Below are positions 17,450 to 24,356 of a DNA stretch of 45,341 nucleotides, in pieces. Position 1 is the stretch's first letter; the number at the start of each line of letters is the position of its first letter. The stretch lies in contig JBFXAM010000027.1 of assembly GCA_050184295.1 (NCBI GenBank), forward strand, positions 1-45,341, given 5' to 3'. A model generated the notes under the pieces. It had not been told where the DNA came from. It was given only the letters and a program-made list of their open reading frames with translations, and searched no databases. A program made the translations under genes and the position numbers. This DNA comes from JBFXAM01 sp050184295. GTDB lineage: Bacteria; Planctomycetota; Phycisphaerae; UBA1845; Fen-1342.

Positions 17450-18051
17450 GCGAGACGCGTCTGACCGGCCCCTTGCAGCGGCTGATCGACGAGCTGCGCA
17501 AGCTGCCCGGCGTGGGCCCGCGGTCGGCGGAGCGGCTGGCGTTCCACCTGCTGAAGGCGGAGCGCGACGAAGTGCTCGCGCTGGCCCAGGCGCTGGTGGA
17601 CATCAAGGACAAGATTCGGCCGTGCGCGCGCTGCTTCAATCTCGCGGAGCAGGAGCTGTGCCACATCTGCGCCGATGCGCGGCGCGATCCGGGTGTGATC
17701 GTCGTCGTCGAACAGCCGAAGGACGTGATCAGCCTGGAGGCGACCGGGCTGATCACGGGGGTGTATCACGTGCTCATGGGGCGGATCGCGCCGCTGGAGG
17801 GCGTCGGGCCGGAGCACCTGACGATCACAGCGCTCGCGGAGCGCGTCCGCGCCGGCGGCGTGCGCGAGGTCGTGCTCGCGACCAATCCGACTGTAGAGGG
17901 CGACGCGACGGCGCTGCACATCACGGAGGTGCTGGCAGGCGCCGGCGCGACGATCACCCGGCTGGCGCGCGGCCTGGCGCCCGGCGGGTCGCTCGAACAC
18001 GCGAATCGATACATGCTCGAAGAGGCCTTTCGCGGACGCAAGCAGGTGTGA
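17446..18051 (+). CDS. recR: Recombination mediator protein RecR
   Basis: The 201-residue protein is of usual RecR length. It forms a DNA-encircling ring that, with RecO, loads RecA at gaps. The sequence shows the helix-hairpin-helix LRKLPGVGPRSAERLAFHLL, the four-cysteine zinc finger CARCFNLAEQELCHIC, the Toprim domain starting VIVVVEQPKD, and the C-terminal Walker-B-like region ATNPTVEGDATALHI. GTG at 17446 overlaps the ybaB stop by four bases (GTGA), so translation is coupled. It is the third gene of the dnaX-ybaB-recR operon. Confidence 0.96.
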   Translation: MSETRLTGPLQRLIDELRKLPGVGPRSAERLAFHLLKAERDEVLALAQALVDIKDKIRPCARCFNLAEQELCHICADARRDPGVIVVVEQPKDVISLEATGLITGVYHVLMGRIAPLEGVGPEHLTITALAERVRAGGVREVVLATNPTVEGDATALHITEVLAGAGATITRLARGLAPGGSLEHANRYMLEEAFRGRKQV

Positions 18052-18390
18052 GCTCTCTCCGATAGGTGCGCCAGGCGCATGCCGCGTCACGCCCGACGTC
18101 CCGGGCGGGCGCGGAACTGGGCACCGCGCCGCTGAAGACAGCGCCCCCCGGGCGCACATGAATATCTGCTGCGCTGTTTGACGATATATCAAAAATGTAC
18201 TAAGCTACTCATAGTCGACCCCCGCAAGGGGTCGATGAGCGCGCCGATGCCATGAGGGGATCCGCGGTGCGCGCCGCACTCGCAAGGTTGAGAGTCGTGG
18301 TGTTCGGAAATGGGATGGCGCGCGCGAGTGGGAGTTGGGCGCGGTCTTCCGCCAAGCACACTTCCCCGGGTTCCCCGGCAAGGAGCGTGA
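18052..18390. other. Intergenic region downstream of recR
   Basis: No gene is evident in these 339 bp. An unusually AT-rich stretch (18176-18212, containing TTGACG and the palindrome GATATATC) could hold a promoter, but no -10 box sits at the right spacing. A strong hairpin follows at 18215-18235. Short frames from 18252 show no recognisable product. Confidence 0.5.
18215..18235. terminator. 8-bp hairpin after recR
   Basis: TCGACCCC (18215-18222) and GGGGTCGA (18228-18235) form a perfect stem around CGCAA. It lies about 165 bp after the recR stop and has no downstream T-run. It could be a terminator-like or leader hairpin. Confidence 0.4.
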
Positions 18391-18637
18391 ATGCGCGCGA
18401 AGACGGAGCACCTGGTGCGGGCGCTGTGAGACCTGGCCCCGTTCAGCTTTGCGGACAAGCGCAGCTTTGCGGTCGAACGCGATTGGGTCGCGGAGGATCC
18501 GATTCGGCGAACACGCCCGACCGCCGATCCTGTTCTGGCGGGTGCCGCGCTGCGGTTTTTCGAATTCGGCGTCGGTCGCGCAAAGGTCGCGATTGTGCGC
18601 TACGATGCGGCCGAAAACACCATGCGGATTATGGGGC
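18391..18637 (+). pseudogene. ORF with strong ribosome binding site but an in-frame TGA at codon 13
   Basis: ATG at 18391 has AGGAG 6 bases upstream, one of the best ribosome binding sites in the window. The frame reads MRAKTEHLVRAL and then meets TGA at 18427-18429. After the stop it reads on in protein-like sequence (DLAPFSFADKRSFAVERDWV, later GAALRFFEFGVGRAKVAIV and RYDAAENTMRIM) to about 18640, where the next gene starts. This suggests an inactivated gene, possibly a former partner of the XRE gene. I do not recognise the family. A short 12-residue leader peptide is an alternative reading. Confidence 0.4.
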
Positions 18638-19117
18638 ATGCCGACTCGCACGACCAAGTCGCCACGAAGCGAAACGCGCGGACGGAAACGCCGTCGCGGC
18701 CCCCTAGGCATCCGAGCATCCCGGCGCCGACGCGCGCCGCGGCGCGTGCTGGTCGCCGACGAGCGCGGCGGCGACTCGGAATTGCATGTCCTGGTGCCTG
18801 TCGCCGAGTACGAGCGCATGCGCGACGCGTTGGAACGTTGCGAGTTGCTCGAACGCCTCTCCGCGCCCGCGTCGGAGTACGTCGACGATAAAGCCGCGGC
18901 GCTGATCATTGCCGGCGGCGAACTGGCCGCCGCACGCCGCCGCGCCGGGCTCACCCAGAGGCAGCTCGGGGAGCGCCTCGGCGTCCCGCAATCGCAAATC
19001 TCGCGCATCGAGCGCGATCCCGATCGCTCCACGATTCGCACGATGAAGCGCATCGCCGCGGCGCTCGGCGTCGATGTCGCTTCGCTCCTGCCACGCGCCG
19101 CGCCCGGCGGACGCTGA
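18638..19117 (+). CDS. XRE-family helix-turn-helix regulator, antitoxin-like
   Basis: The protein has about 159 residues. After an Arg-rich N-terminus of 40 residues comes VLVADERGGDSELHVLVPVAEYERMRDALER, which resembles the short N-terminal segment of type II antitoxin-like proteins. A Cro/C1-type HTH follows at about 100-155: AARRRAGLTQRQLGERLGVPQSQISRIERDP. It probably binds DNA as a dimer and may autoregulate. The start is uncertain: ATG 18638 is used, ATG 18605 and an internal GTG are alternatives, and none has a clear ribosome binding site. The upstream frame is broken, so no intact toxin partner is visible. It converges with icd, 16 bp apart. Confidence 0.75.
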   Translation: MPTRTTKSPRSETRGRKRRRGPLGIRASRRRRAPRRVLVADERGGDSELHVLVPVAEYERMRDALERCELLERLSAPASEYVDDKAAALIIAGGELAAARRRAGLTQRQLGERLGVPQSQISRIERDPDRSTIRTMKRIAAALGVDVASLLPRAAPGGR

Positions 19118-19133
19118 CCTTGTCTCCCGAGGG

Positions 19134-20609
19134 CTAATCCTCCCCCTGGGCCAGCGAATAACCGCGCTCGCCGTCGAACTCGCTCAGCTTCTCGATGTGC
19201 ATCCAGCGGTGGATTCCAGCGATGCGCTGGAGCAGATCGACGACGTGCGCGTCCGCGAGATCGGCGTCGTCGTCGCGCAGCATGAACCGGCAGGGGAAGT
19301 GGTCGACGCAATCGACACGCGACGTCTCGCCCGGATACACACACGCGCCGCGGTTCGAGATCGTCTTCAGTTTCAGCGGTCCGTCGGCACAAAGCCGTTC
19401 GAGGCTCGCACCGAGTTCGGCGGGTGTGCCGGCAAACTCGATGAAGATGTCGATGCCCGCCACCCGGCGGCGCCGGACCTGCACCAGGTCCGGCCGGCTG
19501 AGCACCTGGGGCAGGCGCATCGGCCTGTACTCGCGCGCGAACAGGTTGTCGCAGCGCCGCCCGAGATTCGCGATCACTTCATCGGTGAAGCGGCGCGTGC
19601 CGACCGCGTGGTCCGGGTCGGTCAGGTCGATCGTGACGGCCTTCTCTTCTTCGAGCGTGATGGCGATCGCGTGCTCGATCTTGTCGGCGGCGGCGAACTC
19701 GCCGATGTGCCGCAGCATCATCACCGCGGAGAGGATCATCGCCGTGGGGTTGGCGATGTCCTTGCCGGCGATCTGCGGGGCGCTGCCGTGCACCGCCTCG
19801 AACATCGCGACGTCGTTGCCGATGTTGGCGCTGGGGGCGATGCCGAGCCCGCCGGTGAGTCCGGCGGCGAGGTCGCTGATGATGTCGCCGTTGAGGTTGC
19901 TGGTGACGATGATCTCGAACTGCTCGGGCCAGCGGACGAGCTGGTGGGCGCAGTTGTCGATGATGATGTGCTCGTGCTGAATCTCGGGATACTGGGCGGC
20001 GACGGTCTCGCAGACGCGTTTCATCAGGCCTTCGGTCATCTTCATGATGTTGGCCTTGGTGGCGCAGTGGACCTTCTTGCGGCCCTCGGCGTGGGCGAGC
20101 TCGAACGCCAGGCGCGTGATCTTCTCGCAGCCTTTCCAGCTCATCAGCTTCAGGCACTGCGCGACGCCGGGGGTCTGCATGTGCTCGATGCCGGCGTACA
20201 GGTCTTCGACATTCTCGCGGACGACGACGAAGTCGATCTTGCGGCCGGTGTAGAGCGATTGGATGCCGGGCAGCTCGCGCGTCGGGCGGACGTTGCCGTA
20301 CAGCTCGAAGAGCTTGCGGAGCGTGACGTTGGCGCTTTTTCCGCCGAAGCCGACGGGGGTTTCGAGCGGGCCCTTGAGCGCGACGCGCGTGCGGGCGACG
20401 GAGTCGATGGTCTCCTTCGGCACGCCGCTGGCGAGCCCGCGCTCAAAGACCGTTGCCCCGGCTTCGCACGCTTCCCATTCGACATCGACGCCGGCGGCCT
20501 CGACGACGCGGGCGGCCGCCTGGCTGACCTCGACGCCGATGCCGTCGCCGGGGATGAGTGTGATCTTGTGGCGGCCCTCGGCGGGTGCGGAGGGAGAATG
20601 CGTCGGCAT
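19134..20609 (-). CDS. icd: Isocitrate dehydrogenase, long Thermus-type
   Basis: The 491-residue enzyme oxidatively decarboxylates isocitrate to 2-oxoglutarate in the TCA cycle. Family motifs are ITLIPGDGIGVEV near the N-terminus, GNVRPTRELPGI and FVVVRENVEDLYAGIE for substrate binding, HCATKANIMKMTEG, and SNLNGDIISDLAAGLTGGLGIAPSANIG with the metal-binding aspartates. GSAPQIAGKDIANPTA follows near the cofactor site. About 140 extra C-terminal residues follow the usual 340-residue core, as in the roughly 496-residue Thermus-type enzyme. Cofactor specificity is not assigned here. ATG at 20609 has AAAGGAA 7 bases upstream. The gene is last in a minus-strand series after purEK and the nuclease-like pair, but the 122-bp spacer with a palindrome suggests its own promoter. 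Confidence 0.93.
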   Translation of the reverse strand: MPTHSPSAPAEGRHKITLIPGDGIGVEVSQAAARVVEAAGVDVEWEACEAGATVFERGLASGVPKETIDSVARTRVALKGPLETPVGFGGKSANVTLRKLFELYGNVRPTRELPGIQSLYTGRKIDFVVVRENVEDLYAGIEHMQTPGVAQCLKLMSWKGCEKITRLAFELAHAEGRKKVHCATKANIMKMTEGLMKRVCETVAAQYPEIQHEHIIIDNCAHQLVRWPEQFEIIVTSNLNGDIISDLAAGLTGGLGIAPSANIGNDVAMFEAVHGSAPQIAGKDIANPTAMILSAVMMLRHIGEFAAADKIEHAIAITLEEEKAVTIDLTDPDHAVGTRRFTDEVIANLGRRCDNLFAREYRPMRLPQVLSRPDLVQVRRRRVAGIDIFIEFAGTPAELGASLERLCADGPLKLKTISNRGACVYPGETSRVDCVDHFPCRFMLRDDDADLADAHVVDLLQRIAGIHRWMHIEKLSEFDGERGYSLAQGED

Positions 20610-20658
20610 GCAAATTTCCTTTCGGGCATCGGCGCGGGTTGGTCGCGTTTGCGGGTGC

Positions 20659-20674
20659 GGCCGCCCGGGCGGCC
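20659..20674. promoter_or_regulatory. Perfect 16-bp palindrome upstream of icd
   Basis: GGCCGCCCGGGCGGCC is fully self-complementary. It lies 50 bp upstream of the icd start and 58 bp after the stop of the nuclease-like pair. It could be an operator for icd or a transcript-end structure for the upstream genes. Confidence 0.5.
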
Positions 20675-20731
20675 AATGGGCAGGAATGATACGCTGGGGG
20701 GCTGTTGGGGGGAAAGAGCGGATCGGGTGAC

Positions 20732-21220
20732 CTATGGCCTGACCCCAATCAGCACGAGCGGGACGGCGGGCACGCCGCGCCCTTGTCGCGCGAGGTCGTA
20801 GAGCGCTCCCTCGTAGTAGCCCGGACCGGACGACATATTCTCCTGCATCTCCTTCATGGGGAGAACTTCGACGCCAACATCAATCACGTCACCGACGTAA
20901 AGGGAAAGATAGTGGGCCGCGAGATCGATCGTTGGCCTCTCGTCGTGAATCAAGCCGATTCCGAGGCATACACGTTGCACGATGACCGATTCGATGCCTC
21001 GACGGACTTCGAACGAGCGTTCGGCCTGTGTGCGTTTGAACCTTGATGCCACACGTCGCAGTGAGCGAGCCAACACCGCCGCCGCGTCTTCATACCCATC
21101 ACAAGGGCGATATGGCCGGGTGTCTTCGATGCTGCGGATAATCGATCCCCACAATTGCCGACGACGCATGTGAATCCACTCATGACCGCCAAGATGAGAG
21201 TGAATTGAGCGGATGTTCAT
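20732..21220 (-). CDS. BglII-like restriction endonuclease-fold protein, active site apparently degenerate
   Basis: The 162-residue protein carries the C-terminal signature of the BglII-like family: IDVGVEVLPMKEMQENMSSG (113-132), then GYYEGALYDLARQ and PAVPLVLIGV. The N-terminal IRSIHSHLGGHEWI also fits. In active relatives, a D...ExQ or ExK metal site precedes this block. Here the equivalent stretch (residues about 76-105) reads GIESVIVQRVCLGIGLIHDE, with no obvious ExQ/ExK. ATG at 21220 overlaps the stop of the preceding gene (ATGA) and has GAGG 8 bases upstream. GC content is visibly lower than in flanking genes. No DNA methyltransferase is nearby, so function as a standard type II enzyme is doubtful. 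It probably works with the overlapping gene. Confidence 0.7.
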   Translation of the reverse strand: MNIRSIHSHLGGHEWIHMRRRQLWGSIIRSIEDTRPYRPCDGYEDAAAVLARSLRRVASRFKRTQAERSFEVRRGIESVIVQRVCLGIGLIHDERPTIDLAAHYLSLYVGDVIDVGVEVLPMKEMQENMSSGPGYYEGALYDLARQGRGVPAVPLVLIGVRP

Positions 21221-22149
21221 TCCGAAGACCTCAGCGCGTTGCCGTGAGTCGCCGTGCGTCGATGCCAGCCGTACACGTCGGAGTATTCCAGGAAACCACA
21301 CCGTTCGCTCAGCCCGCTCGTGCGGAAAGTCGGGCGATTCAGTTGGCGAACAAAGAGACCGCGCCGCGCGTCGCTGGCGACAATGCTGTACGTGGCCTGC
21401 GATTCCGGGGCGGTGAGTCGCACGTCATTCAGTCGCAGTAATCCCGAGTAGACAGGTGTCGAGTGCTCTACTTCGAAGAGCGCGCGTAGCTCGTCTGATC
21501 CACGTCCGATCCAAAGCACATCGACTTCGCGCAGTACTCCGCATACGGGTGCGTATCGTGCTGGTAGCGAAGCGCGGCATTCAAATTCGGACGTTAATGT
21601 CCAGTCCATAAGCGATCGGTCGCTCATTGGAACCCAAATGTCAAACCCCTTCAACCGCCCGATCGCAGCCAAGAGAGTCTGAATCTGAGGGTGTCCGAGC
21701 GGGGGGAGCAACGCCGACGGCGTAGCGTCGCGCAGCGCTTCCAGATCGCCCCAGCCGACATGGCGATCAACGTTGAATCGACCCGCCGAGGCGACGTAGA
21801 GATCGGCGCCATCGGGTCGTATTAGTACTTGGCACTTGTACTGGCCGTCTGGAGCTGGCGTGACGGAATTGAAGACCTCCTCGTACTCCCGCATCGGTAC
21901 GACGAGCGGTGCGGTCTGCCCGTCCCACAAAAAGCAGATGAACGCTTCACGGCCCTCGAGCTCTCGAAGGTCTAACGAGCGGAGACCATAAAACGTGCGT
22001 ATTTTTCCATGTCGTTTCGAGTATCGGATATAGAGTCGGGCGCGTCCATTGCAGACATCATACATGGACTGAGACTTGTCGAGCTTCCTCAGTGGCCCAA
22101 ATGAGGCTGCAAGCTCGGACAGAAATGCCTCGCGGGCTGCCTTCGGCAT
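21217..22149 (-). CDS. Putative PD-(D/E)xK/ExE nuclease-like protein, first gene of pair
   Basis: The 310-residue protein is not from a family I can name. The C-terminal third contains REVDVLWIG followed by ALFEVEHSTPVYSGLLRL. This gives the arrangement Asp210 ... Glu226-x-Glu228 on adjacent strands, like the D...ExE metal site of BamHI-type PD-(D/E)xK nucleases. The N-terminal part (YIRYSKRHGKIRTFYGLRSL, LEGREAFICFLWDG, VVPMREYEEVF) looks like a beta-rich domain, perhaps for DNA recognition. ATG at 22149 has GAGGG 7 bases upstream, and a promoter candidate lies within the end of purK. The stop overlaps the BglII-like gene by 4 bp, so the two are made together. Lower GC than neighbours suggests horizontal acquisition. 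Confidence 0.65.
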   Translation of the reverse strand: MPKAAREAFLSELAASFGPLRKLDKSQSMYDVCNGRARLYIRYSKRHGKIRTFYGLRSLDLRELEGREAFICFLWDGQTAPLVVPMREYEEVFNSVTPAPDGQYKCQVLIRPDGADLYVASAGRFNVDRHVGWGDLEALRDATPSALLPPLGHPQIQTLLAAIGRLKGFDIWVPMSDRSLMDWTLTSEFECRASLPARYAPVCGVLREVDVLWIGRGSDELRALFEVEHSTPVYSGLLRLNDVRLTAPESQATYSIVASDARRGLFVRQLNRPTFRTSGLSERCGFLEYSDVYGWHRRTATHGNALRSSE

Positions 22150-22267
22150 GGGCCGGCCCTCTTCAATCGCGGCACCAGTCGGGCATCGAGCCTACCTGCT
22201 CGCTGCACGCAACGACCTGTTGCGGTTCTCGGTAGACGACATTCTAGATCGCCGACAGTCCCTTTCC

Positions 22268-22296
22268 ATTGAACGATCCAGCGAGGCAACAGTCAA
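22268..22296 (-). promoter_or_regulatory. Candidate sigma-70 promoter for the nuclease-like pair
   Basis: On the minus strand, TTGACT (22296-22291) and TTCAAT (22273-22268) are separated by 17 bp. The -35 matches 5 of 6 bases and the -10 matches 4 of 6. It overlaps the last codons of purK and would start transcription about 110 bases before the 22149 ATG. Confidence 0.45.
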
Positions 22297-23540
22297 GGGA
22301 CGAGGCACCGCACCGCCGCCGCGCGCTGTTCCGCCGTTGCGGCGTCGGGGGCCCACGCGGTGACGTGGCCAAGCTTGCGGCCGGCGCGGGGCTGCTTGCC
22401 GTAGAGGTGCAGGTGGGCGCCGGGGACGGCGAGGATCGCGCGCGGGTCGGGCAGCGTGCCGACGAGGTTGATCATGACGGAGTGTCCGACGGCGTCGGTG
22501 GGTCCGAGCGGCAGATTGGCGATGGCGCGCAGGTGGTTTTCGAACTGGCTGGTCGTCGCGCCTTCGATCGTCCAGTGCCCGCTGTTGTGGACGCGGGGAG
22601 CCATCTCGCTGGCGTAGAGCTCGTCGCTCACCTGAAAGAACTCGATTGCGAGCACGCCCACGTAGCCGAGCGCCTCCAGCACGCGCCGGGCATAGTCCTG
22701 GGCCTGCGCCTGGAGCGCCGCGGATGACGCACCTCCGCCGCTCGGGCCGGACGCCGGGGCCGCCGGGCTCGCGGTCGGACCGAATGCCGCCGCGACAGCT
22801 CGCGCAGTCGGTTCGGGTGGCGTCGTGGCGGGTCGGTCGGGCAAGCCGAACGGCGGCGCACTCGTGACCGGTGGGCCGGCAGACGCGGCCGCCGCGGGGG
22901 CGCGCGACTCGCGGAGGATTCCGGCGCGGTGGTGGTTCTCGATGAGCGGATAAAACGCGCAGACGCCATCGGGTGTGCGGACCGCGATCATCGACAGCTC
23001 GCGATCAAAGGGTACAAACGCCTCAAGGATGAGCGGCAGCCCGCCAAGCGCCTGCCAGGCAGCGTCGACGTCGCCGGCCGTGCGGAGCAGGAATTGCCCC
23101 TTTCCGTCGTATCCCAATCGGCGGGTCTTCAGAATCGCGGGTGTTCCGATCGCCTCGACCGCGCTGGCCAGCGACTCGCGCGAGTCGACGGCGACGTAGC
23201 GCGGCGTGGGCAGCCCGAGCCGGCGGAACAGTTCCTTTTCGGGCAGGCGGTCCTGGCTCGTGGCGAGCGCGACCGCCGGCGGCCAGACAGGCAGCCGGTC
23301 GGCGAGGGCGGCGACGGTTTCGACCGGCACGTTTTCGAATTCGTAGGTGACGAGATCGAGCCCCTCGGCGAATGCCCGGATTCGCGGCCAGTCGTCGAAG
23401 TCGCCTTGGACATACTCGGCGACGTGCTCGGCGGGCGCCTCGGGCGGCGTGTCATAGATGCGGAAGCGCAGCCCGAGCGGATAGCCCGCGAGCGCGAGCA
23501 TGCGCGCCAACTGACCGCCGCCGAGCACGCCGACCATCAT
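22293..23540 (-). CDS. purK: 5-(carboxyamino)imidazole ribonucleotide synthase
   Basis: The 415-residue ATP-grasp enzyme carboxylates AIR to N5-CAIR in de novo purine synthesis. Motifs: VGVLGGGQLARMLALAGYPLG (N-terminal fold), YEFENVPVE, ILKTRRLGYDGKGQF (ATP-grasp), and EMAPRVHNSGHWTIEG with FENHLRAI (metal and substrate site). Between the central and C-terminal parts of the grasp domain, residues about 208-277 are an A/P/G/S-rich insert absent from typical PurK (about 355-380 residues). It probably forms a disordered loop. The ATG overlaps the purE stop (ATGA at 23537-23540), giving a purE-purK operon. Confidence 0.95.
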   Translation of the reverse strand: MMVGVLGGGQLARMLALAGYPLGLRFRIYDTPPEAPAEHVAEYVQGDFDDWPRIRAFAEGLDLVTYEFENVPVETVAALADRLPVWPPAVALATSQDRLPEKELFRRLGLPTPRYVAVDSRESLASAVEAIGTPAILKTRRLGYDGKGQFLLRTAGDVDAAWQALGGLPLILEAFVPFDRELSMIAVRTPDGVCAFYPLIENHHRAGILRESRAPAAAASAGPPVTSAPPFGLPDRPATTPPEPTARAVAAAFGPTASPAAPASGPSGGGASSAALQAQAQDYARRVLEALGYVGVLAIEFFQVSDELYASEMAPRVHNSGHWTIEGATTSQFENHLRAIANLPLGPTDAVGHSVMINLVGTLPDPRAILAVPGAHLHLYGKQPRAGRKLGHVTAWAPDAATAEQRAAAVRCLVP

Positions 23541-24190
23541 GCGGGGGGGCGTCCTTCATTGTTCGGGCTGGTGACGGGCGTGTTCGGAGCCTGGGGTTCG
23601 GAGCTTGCAGCCGTCGTGTTTGCGGATGGCGCGGCGCGCCGTTCCGATTTCAAACCGTGGACGTGGGATTTCGGATTGTCGGGTGGCGGGGACGCGCGCC
23701 CGCTCTCCCGCGGGTCGGGCTGGCGCTGCACGGCCGCGGTCTGCTGCTCGCGGAATTGACGCAGGCGGTCGCGGACTTGCGCGTGCTTGTTGGCCAGGAT
23801 CGCGGCGGCGAGCAGAGCCGCGTTGGCTGCGCCGGCACGGCCGATCGCGACCGTGCCGACCGGCACACCGGCGGGCATCTGAACGATCGACAGCAGCGAA
23901 TCGACGCCGCGGAGCGTCTTCGACTCGACCGGTACGCCGATCACCGGCAGGAGCGTCTTGGCGGCCGTCATGCCGGGCAGGTGGGCCGCGCCGCCGGCGC
24001 CCGCGATGATGACTTCGAGCCCGCGCGCCTCGGCGGAGGCGGCGTAGGCGAACATCTCGTCGGGTGTGCGATGGGCGGAGACCACGCGCACCTCATGCGG
24101 AACGCCCAGGTCATCGAGAACGCGGGCGGCCTCCTGCATCGTTTCCCAGTCCGAGGTCGAACCCATGATGATGCCGACCAGCGGGGTCAT
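23537..24190 (-). CDS. purE: N5-carboxyaminoimidazole ribonucleotide mutase
   Basis: The 217-residue protein converts N5-CAIR to CAIR, the step after PurK. The class I PurE core occupies about 1-165: VGIIMGSTSDWETM (phosphate binding), VVSAHRTPDEMFAYA (catalytic His), IIAGAGGAAHLPGM, and ANAALLAAAILA at the end of the core. A 50-residue low-complexity tail follows and is not part of the usual protein (about 160-175 residues). ATG at 24190 has GGGAG 5 bases upstream, and homology begins exactly there. Longer frames upstream are rejected. It is the first gene of the purE-purK unit and diverges from the peptidase gene. Confidence 0.95.
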   Translation of the reverse strand: MTPLVGIIMGSTSDWETMQEAARVLDDLGVPHEVRVVSAHRTPDEMFAYAASAEARGLEVIIAGAGGAAHLPGMTAAKTLLPVIGVPVESKTLRGVDSLLSIVQMPAGVPVGTVAIGRAGAANAALLAAAILANKHAQVRDRLRQFREQQTAAVQRQPDPRESGRASPPPDNPKSHVHGLKSERRAAPSANTTAASSEPQAPNTPVTSPNNEGRPPA

Positions 24191-24356
24191 GCGGGCTCCC
24201 GCGCCGCAGGGAAAGAGCGCGCCCGCGGCGTGCCGGATAGTGTAGTCCGCCGGGCGTTGCGCGCCACGGCGGCGCGGTCGAGGCCCGCTCGGGCGGCGGT
24301 ATGATCCCCGGCTTCGGACCGAGATTCGCATCCTCGCCAGCAGGAACTGAAACGTC

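Noticed and set aside
18205..19392. A 395-codon minus-strand frame opposite the XRE gene
   Set aside because: Its composition is Arg/Ser-rich shadow sequence, and the plus-strand HTH is convincing.
24300..24305. TATGAT as a -10 box for the M14 peptidase gene
   Set aside because: It is well placed (about 50 bases upstream of ATG), but no -35-like hexamer occurs at 16-18 bp spacing.
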